Source: Pararhizobium sp. YC-54 (lineage in GTDB: Bacteria > Pseudomonadota > Alphaproteobacteria > Rhizobiales > Rhizobiaceae). From it: DNA of 64,000 nucleotides. Shown one piece after another: positions 56,212-64,000 of the stretch (its first letter is position 1; each line of letters starts with the position of its first letter). The stretch is from the NCBI RefSeq assembly GCF_025847205.1, contig NZ_JAOYTH010000003.1, positions 186,001-250,000 on the forward strand. Reading direction: 5' to 3'. The notes beneath the pieces were generated by a model, which saw only the letters and a list, made by a program, of their open reading frames with translations, had not been told where the DNA came from and searched no databases. The position numbers and the translations under genes were made by a program.

Positions 56212-56263
56212 CAAGCCTTGTGCCGCGCCGTTTCGAACGGCTGCGGCACAACTCAAAGCTCCA

Positions 56264-56671
56264 TCAAAGCCCGATAGAGACGTCCCGCCCCGCCGTGCGC
56301 ATCGACACGGAGAAGCCGGCAATGACGTCGATGAAGCTGATCGTCATCAGGATGAAGAAGACGTGGGTCGCGGCATTGGCAACCAGCAGGAACTCGACCA
56401 GGAAGACGATGAACAGCACCATCGACAACAGATGATCCATCAGCGCCTTGGAACTGATGCGGGTTGCCTTGAGTATTTCAACGAAGAGCAGGGCAAGCGC
56501 GATGACGATCATCAGATCACCGGCACTCATCGTCCAGACGGCACCGGACAGCATGGTCATCGAGAAAACCGTGCTTTCGAAAACCGCGACACCACCGCTT
56601 CCAAGCACGCCCAACATTCCCAGATTGTAGAGAATGAACGGCACGATCAGCAATGGAATGGCGGCAATCAT
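56264..56671 (-). CDS. Four-helix membrane protein of unknown function
   Basis: The 135-residue protein has about four hydrophobic segments (MIAAIPLLIVPFILYNLGML, AVFESTVFSMTMLSGAVW region, DLMIVIALALLFVEIL and LLSMVLFIVFLVEFLLV), then FFILMTISFIDVIAGFSVSM. I do not recognise a family with certainty. ATG 56669-56671 follows GGGAG at good distance; a TTG two codons upstream is possible. It converges with phaR 53 nt away. Confidence 0.7.
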   Translation of the reverse strand: MIAAIPLLIVPFILYNLGMLGVLGSGGVAVFESTVFSMTMLSGAVWTMSAGDLMIVIALALLFVEILKATRISSKALMDHLLSMVLFIVFLVEFLLVANAATHVFFILMTISFIDVIAGFSVSMRTAGRDVSIGL

Positions 56672-56809
56672 CGGCAATGGCTCCCAATGTCTTGTCTCAG
56701 CCTCCCCGGCCGGACGTCGATCGATATGTGCCCCACGACGCAGCGAGCGTCAAGAAAATGGCCACGGGAAGGCGACAGCACTACCAGACACTGCTGTGAT
56801 GCAGGAAAC

Positions 56810-56839
56810 CGAAAAAGGGCCGGCGAAAAGCCAGCCCTT
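56810..56839 (-). terminator. Terminator after rpmF
   Basis: Read leftward, AAGGGCTGGC and GCCGGCCCTT pair (one G-U) around a 5-nt loop, and TTTTTC follows. It lies 28 nt past the rpmF stop. Confidence 0.8.
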
Positions 56840-56866
56840 CAAATGACAGCCTGACGGCGCCGCTGA

Positions 56867-57052
56867 TTAAGCGGAAGCCTTCGGGGTCAGAACCTGACGG
56901 CCGCGGTACATGCCGGTCTTCAGGTCGATGTGGTGCGGACGGCGCAGTTCGCCGGAGTTCTTGTCTTCGACGTAGGTCGGAGCCTTCAGCGCGTCAGCGG
57001 AACGGCGCATACCGCGCTTGGACGGGCTTGTTTTTCTTTTAGGTACAGCCAT
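56867..57052 (-). CDS. rpmF: 50S ribosomal protein L32
   Basis: The 61-residue protein has the L32 signature [23 protein letters not shown], then [17 protein letters not shown]. It lacks the CXXC zinc pairs, as in many alphaproteobacterial forms. The start was set at MAVPKRK (57050-57052), not at the upstream in-frame start (MEYEMAV). It is a single-gene unit with its terminator. Confidence 0.97.
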   Translation of the reverse strand: MAVPKRKTSPSKRGMRRSADALKAPTYVEDKNSGELRRPHHIDLKTGMYRGRQVLTPKASA

Positions 57053-57211
57053 TTCATACTCCACTTATCGGGCAAAACTCTGTTGATCGACCAGACCGTT
57101 GGCCGGGACAAACAGATGTCAATCTCGGAATTTGCCGGGCTTATACATGCCCGACAGGCGTTTGACCAGTCCCTGCAGGCATTTTTTCGCAAGGGCGGCC
57201 GCAGAAACGGA

Positions 57212-57859
57212 TCAGGCCTCGTCCTCCGGCACGATCCAGGTTTCCTTCAGCGCCGCCTCCTGCCATTTGCGGAAGGCCGGATGGGTCTTGACCGCATCCA
57301 TGTATTCCAGCGAGCCGGGATTGCGGGTGAGGTCATAGATCTCAAAGCGATTGACCACAGGAGCGAACATGGCGTCGGCCGCGGTAAAGCTGCCGAACAG
57401 GAACGGACCGCCGGATCGTGCAATGGCTTCTCGCCAGATCGTCTCGATCCGCTCGACATCGTCCATGACGCCATCCGGCAGGTCGATGGCCTTCTTCTGA
57501 CGGCGGATGTTCATCGGGCAGGCATTGCGAAGCGCCCGGAAGCCGGAGAGCATCTCCATCGAGTAGCTACGGGCAACGGCACGCTCGGCTGGATCCTTGG
57601 GCCAGAGCCCGGCGTCCGGAAAGAGCTCGGCGACATATTCGATGATCGCCAGCGATTCCCAAACGCGGATATCGCCGTGATGCAGGACCGGGACGCGGCC
57701 GGTCGGCGAGATATCCTTGAACCCCGGATTTCCAGCCGGAAAATCGAACGGAATGACGACATCCTCGAACGGCACACCGCAGGCTTCCAGCGCCAGCCAG
57801 GGCCGCAACGACCAGGAGGAATAGTTCTTGTTGCCGACATAGAGCGTAAGCTTGGTCAC
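57212..57859 (-). CDS. Glutathione S-transferase family protein
   Basis: The 215-residue protein has the N-terminal thioredoxin-like GST domain (LTLYVGNKNYSSWSLRPWLALE, with Ser near residue 14-15 as the catalytic candidate; SPTGRVPVLHHGD cis-Pro loop; VWESLAIIEYVAELFP) and the helical C-terminal domain. It resembles the Ser-GST class that includes maleylacetoacetate isomerase-like proteins, but the substrate is unknown. It lies between rpmF and mtgA on the same strand. Confidence 0.9.
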   Translation of the reverse strand: MTKLTLYVGNKNYSSWSLRPWLALEACGVPFEDVVIPFDFPAGNPGFKDISPTGRVPVLHHGDIRVWESLAIIEYVAELFPDAGLWPKDPAERAVARSYSMEMLSGFRALRNACPMNIRRQKKAIDLPDGVMDDVERIETIWREAIARSGGPFLFGSFTAADAMFAPVVNRFEIYDLTRNPGSLEYMDAVKTHPAFRKWQEAALKETWIVPEDEA

Positions 57860-57937
57860 TGGTCTTCTCCGATCCTTATGAAACGAGGCCTGCTATAGAT
57901 GACGCACCGGCTTCACGGCCAATGAAAAGACCTGATC

Positions 57938-58714
57938 TTACTCATAAAGGCATTTGATATATTCACCGGATCGGCCGGCGCGGCGTTCGATCAGCGAGGC
58001 GAGACGCCTGAGACCCCGGCCGGGTTTGCCCGCGTTGCGTTCGAACGGGTTGGGCAGGGACACGGCAAGAAGTGCTGCCTGCCGCCGGGTGAGCTTTGCC
58101 GCCGGGACGCCGAAATGGTGTCTTGCCGCCGCTTCAGCACCGTAGATGCCAGGCCCCCACTCGGCAACGTTGAGATAGAGCTCCATCATCCGCTGCTTGC
58201 TCCAGATGACATCGGAAACCAACGCCAGAGGCAACTCCATCCCCTTGCGAATGAAGGAACGGCCGTTCCACAAGAACAGGTTCTTGGCTGTCTGCATCGG
58301 GATTGTCGAAGCGCCGCGGGTGGATTCCCCTTCCAGGGCATCATAGACGACTCCGCGCATCTGTATCCAGTCGACGCCGTCGTGAATGCAGAACTGGCCG
58401 TCCTCCGACATCATCACCGATTGCACCAGATGGGGCGAAATATCCTCGAAGGACACCCACTGACGGTCATAGCCGCGCAAAAGCAGCAGATCGCGCAGCA
58501 TCAGCGTCGAAATCGGATGGATGAAGCTTGGCGCGTAAAGAACGATCAGAACATAGGGCAACAGGACGATGACGATCGCCACCAATGCGATCTGCCGCCA
58601 GCGCCGCCGCAAGGCCTGACCCCATCCTCGCGAACGGCTGGAAGACACGTCCTCTTCCTCCCCCCGAGTTTCCGGTACGATGTCCACGCCTGAAACGCCC
58701 GCCTGATAATCCAT
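57938..58714 (-). CDS. mtgA: Monofunctional biosynthetic peptidoglycan transglycosylase
   Basis: The 258-residue product has a cytosolic N-terminus, one membrane helix (about 41-62) and the GT51 glycosyltransferase domain: [14 protein letters not shown] (catalytic Glu), [55 protein letters not shown] (seen in segments). MtgA polymerises lipid II glycan chains without crosslinking. ATG 58712-58714 (MDYQAGVSG) is the likely start; a reading to 59176 would overlap the divergent gene. It is divergent from the polyprenyl synthase. Confidence 0.94.
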   Translation of the reverse strand: MDYQAGVSGVDIVPETRGEEEDVSSSRSRGWGQALRRRWRQIALVAIVIVLLPYVLIVLYAPSFIHPISTLMLRDLLLLRGYDRQWVSFEDISPHLVQSVMMSEDGQFCIHDGVDWIQMRGVVYDALEGESTRGASTIPMQTAKNLFLWNGRSFIRKGMELPLALVSDVIWSKQRMMELYLNVAEWGPGIYGAEAAARHHFGVPAAKLTRRQAALLAVSLPNPFERNAGKPGRGLRRLASLIERRAGRSGEYIKCLYE

Positions 58715-58846
58715 CCGATTTTCATAGAGCAAGCGCCGGTAAAATTGAACGGTTTTCTCGGCAACGCACAGCAAGCCTGATAAGCGCCTGCCGATATGGT
58801 AAAATCCCGTTGCCAGCGGACGCGCAGTCATGCCAAACACCCCCGC

Positions 58847-59755
58847 ATGAGCGAGACATCCTTCGAAATCCGCCTGAAGAGCAGCGCCGCAGAGATCGAG
58901 GCCTGCCTGATCGACATTCTCCACGATCAGCCGCAGGCCGGCGAAATCGCCCGGCCCGCACCGCTCATTGCCGCCATGCGCCACGGCGTCCTGAACGGTG
59001 GCAAGCGCCTGCGTCCCTTCCTGGTGATGGAAAGCGCCGCCCTCCTGGGTGGCGACCGAGAGGCCGCCCTGCGCGTCGGCGCAGCCCTTGAATGCGTGCA
59101 CAGCTATTCGCTGGTGCATGACGATCTTCCGGCCATGGACGACGATGATTTGAGGCGCGGCCAGCCGACGGTGCATATCGCCTATGGCGAGGCGAACGCG
59201 ATCCTTGCCGGCGACAGCCTTCTGACTTTGGCGTTCGACATCATCGCTTCCCCTGAAACCAACCTCATCGACCGTCAGAAGACCGAACTGGTGCTGGCGC
59301 TGGCGCGCGCCTCCGGCATCGGCGGCATGGCCGGCGGGCAGGCGCTCGATCTGGCAGCGGAGACATCGGCACCCGACGAAGCGGCAATCGTCACCCTGCA
59401 GGCGATGAAAACCGGCGCGCTGATCCGCTTTGCCTGCGAAGCGGGCGCCATCATCACCGCAAGCAGCCCGGACGAACGGCGGCTGATGCGCACATATGGC
59501 GAAACCATCGGTCTGGCCTTCCAGCTGGCCGACGATCTGCTTGACCTGACGGCGGACGCCCAGACGATGGGCAAGGCAACCGGCAAGGATGCGGCCCGGG
59601 GCAAGGGCACGCTCGTTTCTCTGCGCGGTCAGGCCTGGGCCGAAAGGGAACTGGCACGGCTGGTTGCAGAAGCAGAAACGCTACTGGCACCATTCGGCGA
59701 CAGGGCTGAGGTCCTTGTGCAAGCAGCCCGGTTCGTTGCCAATCGGAGCCACTAA
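58847..59755 (+). CDS. Polyprenyl (farnesyl/geranylgeranyl) diphosphate synthase
   Basis: The 302-residue protein has the first aspartate-rich motif [14 protein letters not shown] (92-105) with the FPP-synthase type insertion between the DD pairs, [10 protein letters not shown] (51-60) and the second aspartate-rich motif FQLADDLLD (about 226-234), ending [13 protein letters not shown]. It is a class I E-polyprenyl synthase, most like IspA. The start [10 protein letters not shown] at 58847 was chosen over one 17 residues upstream. A tiny hisC remnant follows after 3 nt. Confidence 0.92.
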   Translation: MSETSFEIRLKSSAAEIEACLIDILHDQPQAGEIARPAPLIAAMRHGVLNGGKRLRPFLVMESAALLGGDREAALRVGAALECVHSYSLVHDDLPAMDDDDLRRGQPTVHIAYGEANAILAGDSLLTLAFDIIASPETNLIDRQKTELVLALARASGIGGMAGGQALDLAAETSAPDEAAIVTLQAMKTGALIRFACEAGAIITASSPDERRLMRTYGETIGLAFQLADDLLDLTADAQTMGKATGKDAARGKGTLVSLRGQAWAERELARLVAEAETLLAPFGDRAEVLVQAARFVANRSH

Positions 59756-59758
59756 CTC

Positions 59759-59878
59759 ATGAGCAAGTTCTGGTCGCCACTGGTCTCCCGCCCGCGTATT
59801 GCCGGTTTCCCGCGGATCACTATCGACACTCCACAAGAATGTAGCCGGCTCATTGAAGCACTCGATACTGTTCTCTGA
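59759..59878 (+). pseudogene. Internally deleted hisC remnant
   Basis: A 39-residue frame reads MSKFWSPLVS at its start, the N-terminus of a HisC (histidinol-phosphate aminotransferase) subfamily, and then RIAGFPRITIDTPQE followed by CSRLIEALDTVL, its C-terminus (ERIAQFLRISIGTPEQ-like in homologues). The about 300 residues between, including the PLP lysine, are missing. The frame is still open to its stop. It looks like the scar of an in-frame internal deletion, 3 nt after the polyprenyl synthase stop. Homology is from memory of the family. Confidence 0.6.
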
Positions 59879-59980
59879 CGGTAGACAGCGCCCGCAAATA
59901 TTGTCACGGCGACAAGAATGCGGTTTCGAAAGCAGATAGAATCGGCATGCTGACGCCCGAAAACCGTTCGGGGACCTCGC

Positions 59981-60619
59981 ATGTCTTACCTTCTACCCTA
60001 CCTGCCGCAGCTGATGGTCGCCTGGGGTGCCTATATCATCGCCACCGCTTCGCCCGGCCCGGCTGTCGTCGCCATCATCTCCACGGCAATCAGCCGCGGC
60101 CGCAATGCTGGACTGGCGCTTGCCTTCGGTGTGCTGACGGGCTCCTACACCTGGGCGATGCTGGCGGCTGCCGGGCTTTCGGCGCTGATCCGCACCTATG
60201 GAAACGCGCTCTTCATCCTGAAAATTGCCGGTGGGCTCTATCTGCTCTGGCTGGCGTTCAAGGCACTGAAGGCGGCGATGCGGAAGGAGACCGAAGCCGC
60301 TTTGACGCTCGACAAGCAGCCGCCATCGCTGCGCCGTCTTTACCTCAAGGGCCTCGGCATCCACCTGACGAACCCGAAGGCGATCTTCTCCTGGCTCACG
60401 CTGGTTTCGCTCGGCACGCCGCAGGATGCGCCGCAGGTCATGCCCGTCTTGATCGGCGGCTGCATGGTGCTCGGCGTCGTCATCTTCATGGGCTTTGCGC
60501 TGCTGTTTTCCATCGAGCCTGTGCACCGTGGCTACAGGAAGGCCCGCCGCTGGATCGAGGGCGCCATGGCGGGCTTTTTCGCCTTCGCCGGTCTCAAGCT
60601 GCTGACGGTGAAACTGTAG
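59981..60619 (+). CDS. LysE/RhtB family amino-acid exporter
   Basis: The 212-residue protein has six helices and the LysE signature IIATASPGPAVVAIISTAISRGRNAGLALAFG, with HLTNPKAIFSWLTLVSLG in the middle. It is the third of this family in the window and the substrate is unknown. It converges with ispG, 1 nt apart. Confidence 0.92.
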   Translation: MSYLLPYLPQLMVAWGAYIIATASPGPAVVAIISTAISRGRNAGLALAFGVLTGSYTWAMLAAAGLSALIRTYGNALFILKIAGGLYLLWLAFKALKAAMRKETEAALTLDKQPPSLRRLYLKGLGIHLTNPKAIFSWLTLVSLGTPQDAPQVMPVLIGGCMVLGVVIFMGFALLFSIEPVHRGYRKARRWIEGAMAGFFAFAGLKLLTVKL

Positions 60620-60620
60620 C

Positions 60621-61874
<1,254 letters not shown>

Positions 61875-61995
61875 GAAAGCCTCTTGCACGTGCTGTTGCG
61901 GCGACTTTCCCTGAGGTGGATGAGGAAAGCCGCCTTGTCAACGGCAACATCATTCATTGACGGCGAATTGATGTCAGAACCGTCGGCAACGCAGT

Positions 61996-63189
61996 TCAGT
62001 CGTGGCCCTTCGGGTCGGCATGCACGGCATGATGCGACAGGGCGAGAACGACGAGAAACAGGATTGGCACGCAGGTGAAGACGATCGAAAAGCCGGTGTG
62101 CTCTGCAATAAACCCGATCAGCGAGGGTGCAAACAGCATGCCGGAATAGCCCATGAACGTGGCGACCGACAGCCCGATGCCCGGTGCCAGGCCCGGCATG
62201 TTGCCGGCGGCGGAAAAGGCAATCGGCACCATGTTGGAAATGCCGACACCGGCGAGCGCAAAACCGAGTATGGCGAGCGGAGCATTGGGTGCCAGACCCG
62301 CGAGGACGAGGCCGACCAGCGCCGTCAGTGTGCAGACGCGCAGGGTTTTCACCCCACCGAACCGGTCGCGGACATGATCGCCGGCAAAACGCATGATCGC
62401 CATCGTGGCCGAAAAGGCGGCAAAGCCGAAGCCGGACATCGCCACCGATGCTCCCAGCTCGTTGCGCAGGTAGAGCGCGCCCCAATCGAGCACCGTGCCT
62501 TCCGGCACCATGGAGAACAGCGCCACCAGACCGATCAGCCAGGGCAGCGGCGTCATGGGCAGCCGCAGCTTCTGCTTGGCGACATCCGGATGCGGCTGAT
62601 CGGCAAGGATCATCGGCCAGGCGACGGCCAGCACCGCAAGGCAGAACAGGGTAACGAGAACAGCGTGCACATAGACGCCGAAATGCGCCATGACCAGGCC
62701 GCCGCTCGCAGCGCCGATCAGGCCACCGAGGCTCCAATAGGCATGGCAGGACGACATGATCGCCCGGCGCATCGATTTCTCGACCTCCACCGCATTGGCA
62801 TTCATCGCCACGTCCATGGCGCCGACGAAGCCGCCAAGCAGGAACATGCCGATCGCGGCCGTCCAGACATTGGGAAGAAGCGTCAGGAGCAGAAGCAGCG
62901 GCGACAGGATAATTGCCGTCACCTTCACCACCTTCTGCGATCCCATCCGGGCGATGAAGCCGCCGGCAATCGGCATCAACACCAGCGAACCGATGCCGAA
63001 GGCGAGGATCAGAAGACCGAGCACGCTTTCGCCGATGCCGAGCTTGTCCTTGAATTCCGGAATCTTCGGCGCCCAGCTTCCGGTGACGAAACCGTTCATC
63101 AGGAACAGCAGGGAGACCGCAAGCCTTGTCTTCGGCATGTAACCCGACCGGGCGGCAACCTGTGGCTGGATGATGGTGTGTTGATCCAT
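61996..63189 (-). CDS. MFS transporter
   Basis: The 397-residue protein has twelve hydrophobic helices and the MFS A-type loop GGFIARMGSQKVVKVTA with the central DHVRDRFGGVKTLRVCT. The WAPKIPEFKDKLGIGESVLGLL block and SSCHAYWSLGGLIGAASGGL point to the AraJ/YbjJ-like group seen in rhizobia. The substrate is unknown. It is the last gene of a leftward set beginning with the DeoR-type regulator, with 30 nt to the VOC gene. Confidence 0.9.
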   Translation of the reverse strand: MDQHTIIQPQVAARSGYMPKTRLAVSLLFLMNGFVTGSWAPKIPEFKDKLGIGESVLGLLILAFGIGSLVLMPIAGGFIARMGSQKVVKVTAIILSPLLLLLTLLPNVWTAAIGMFLLGGFVGAMDVAMNANAVEVEKSMRRAIMSSCHAYWSLGGLIGAASGGLVMAHFGVYVHAVLVTLFCLAVLAVAWPMILADQPHPDVAKQKLRLPMTPLPWLIGLVALFSMVPEGTVLDWGALYLRNELGASVAMSGFGFAAFSATMAIMRFAGDHVRDRFGGVKTLRVCTLTALVGLVLAGLAPNAPLAILGFALAGVGISNMVPIAFSAAGNMPGLAPGIGLSVATFMGYSGMLFAPSLIGFIAEHTGFSIVFTCVPILFLVVLALSHHAVHADPKGHD

Positions 63190-63219
63190 GATTTTTTCCT
63201 GTGCGATCCGCTGCCGGAT

Positions 63220-63603
63220 TCAAACCGTGATTTCGATAGGGTTGCCGTCGGGGTCCTCAAGAACCGCCTCATAGAAACCGTCGCCCGTCATGCGGGCCGG
63301 AGAAACGAGAGTGCCCGACGCCGCCGCTCGCGCCGCCATCGCATCGACGGCCTCGCGGCTGCCAAGCGACAGAGCGAGATGCGCATAACCCTGGCGCTCG
63401 CCTTGTCCATTCTGAGGCGCAATCCACGGGCCTTGCATGATCTCGATCGATGGCCCGTCCTTCAGATACAGGAACCGCGAGGAGAAGCCGGGGCGTCTTG
63501 CGCTTTCATAAAGATCGCCGACGGTAGCGCCGAAGGTTTCGGCCCAGAAGTGACACAGGCGTTCGAGGTCGGCGGTCCATAGGGCGACATGGGCGATCCT
63601 CAT
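63220..63603 (-). CDS. VOC / glyoxalase-like protein
   Basis: The 127-residue protein has one vicinal-oxygen-chelate module pair: MRIAHVALWTADLERLCHFWAETFGA with the N-terminal metal His (H5), HLALSLGSREAVDAMAA (second His) and VLEDPDGNPIEI with the C-terminal Glu. It could be a lactoylglutathione lyase, a dioxygenase or a resistance protein. Its ATG overlaps the stop of the DeoR-type gene (63600-63603), so the two are coupled. Confidence 0.9.
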   Translation of the reverse strand: MRIAHVALWTADLERLCHFWAETFGATVGDLYESARRPGFSSRFLYLKDGPSIEIMQGPWIAPQNGQGERQGYAHLALSLGSREAVDAMAARAAASGTLVSPARMTGDGFYEAVLEDPDGNPIEITV

Positions 63604-64000
63604 GGCCTTGCTCCTCCGGCGTAAACGACGTCAACGCCTTGACTGCCGTAAAGGTCGGCGGCGTTTCCGGCTGCGTCATGCTCGACGATCAGTGTCGCGC
63701 ATTCCTGCGTGGCAATGACCGTATGCGGCGCCGATGTGCCCAGCTTGTCGTTGATCACGGCGGCGAGCACCGAGGTGCTGTTGCGGGCAACAAGCCGCTT
63801 GAACTCCGCATCCTCATATTCGAAAGCGGTCAGCCCGGCGTTCACATCGACGCCACAGACCCCGAGAATGCACAGATCCGGCCGCAGCACGGAAACATCG
63901 CGCTGCGCCTTGGCGCCGACTGCGGCACCGACCTGCCGGTTGATCTTGCCGCCGATCAGGATGAGATCGATGCCCGGGTTTTCCATCAGCACGGCCGCAA
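63600..64000 (-). CDS. DeoR-family regulator, C-terminal part (cut by window edge)
   Basis: The leftward frame enters at the right edge with AAVLMENPGIDLILIGGKIN and ends at 63600. It matches the DeoR C-terminal sensor domain: LILIGGKINRQVGAAVG, DLCILGVCGVDVNAGLTAFEYEDAEFKRLVARNS and AVINDKLGTSAPHTVI. The helix-turn-helix half is outside the window. These regulators respond to phosphosugars. It is coupled to the VOC gene and likely controls the operon. Confidence 0.88.
   Translation of the reverse strand, partial: AAVLMENPGIDLILIGGKINRQVGAAVGAKAQRDVSVLRPDLCILGVCGVDVNAGLTAFEYEDAEFKRLVARNSTSVLAAVINDKLGTSAPHTVIATQECATLIVEHDAAGNAADLYGSQGVDVVYAGGARP

Overview
The window is a GC-rich stretch of alphaproteobacterial chromosome, almost certainly from the family Rhizobiaceae (Rhizobium, Agrobacterium, Pararhizobium or a close relative). 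This rests on gene order (rimM-rpsP-chorismate mutase-ffh; dapF-mtaB-ftsY-yciB; ccmABCDG next to acnA; phbAB opposite phaR), on several rhizobial families (DUF1223, DUF2794, DUF2585, IalB, a SUV3-like helicase, CdnL/CarD), and on dispersed palindromic repeats typical of rhizobia. Nearly all of it is housekeeping sequence. I see no prophage, integrase, insertion sequence, CRISPR array, tRNA or rRNA.

Layout. 1-2.7 kb: leftward ribosome and SRP genes (rimM partial, rpsP, chorismate mutase, ffh). 2.9-5.4 kb: small accessory genes (SnoaL-like, metallo-beta-lactamase fold, exported 4-Cys protein, GFA-type protein). 5.4-6.3 kb: a gene-free stretch with a run of stem-loops that looks like an unassigned structured RNA, then an inverted pair of palindromic repeats. 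6.3-11.6 kb: dapF, mtaB, ftsY, yciB and DUF2585. 11.7-14.9 kb: leftward cytochrome c maturation genes ccmA-B-C-D-G. 15.2-17.9 kb: aconitase. 18-24.5 kb: DUF1223, DUF2794, GNAT, YbhL/Bax-inhibitor protein, and a LolD/FtsX-like transporter. 24.6-30.3 kb: SGNH esterase, ThpR, a frameshifted tyrosine phosphatase, PhhB, YkvA, an ECF-like sigma factor, IalB and RlmN. 30.4-33.2 kb: a three-gene ABC importer. 33.2-39 kb: LysE exporter, ParDE, argG, MFS exporter with MarR regulator, a small Met-rich exported protein and a second LysE exporter. 39-47.2 kb: M3 peptidase, two tandem PhoD phosphatases, TypA, Gfa. 47.4-52.5 kb: CdnL/CarD, FdxA, S4 protein, SUV3-like helicase. 52.5-53.3 kb: an AT-rich gene-free region with a dense cluster of GANTC sites, a diverged direct repeat and a perfect inverted repeat. 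53.4-56.2 kb: polyhydroxybutyrate genes phbB, phbA and, divergent, the regulator phaR with a 16-bp palindrome between them. 56.3-64 kb: membrane protein, rpmF, GST, mtgA, polyprenyl synthase, a tiny hisC remnant, a third LysE exporter, ispG, MFS transporter, VOC protein and a truncated DeoR-type regulator.

Functional links: ffh and ftsY supply both SRP-pathway GTPases; the polyprenyl synthase and ispG both serve isoprenoid synthesis; phbA and phbB make hydroxybutyryl-CoA under likely PhaR control; the ccm genes load haem onto c-type cytochromes. The least explained parts are the structured RNA candidate (5603-5920), the GANTC-rich region (52663-53266), the repeat-derived coding segments in ftsY, and two decayed genes (LMW phosphatase, hisC remnant).
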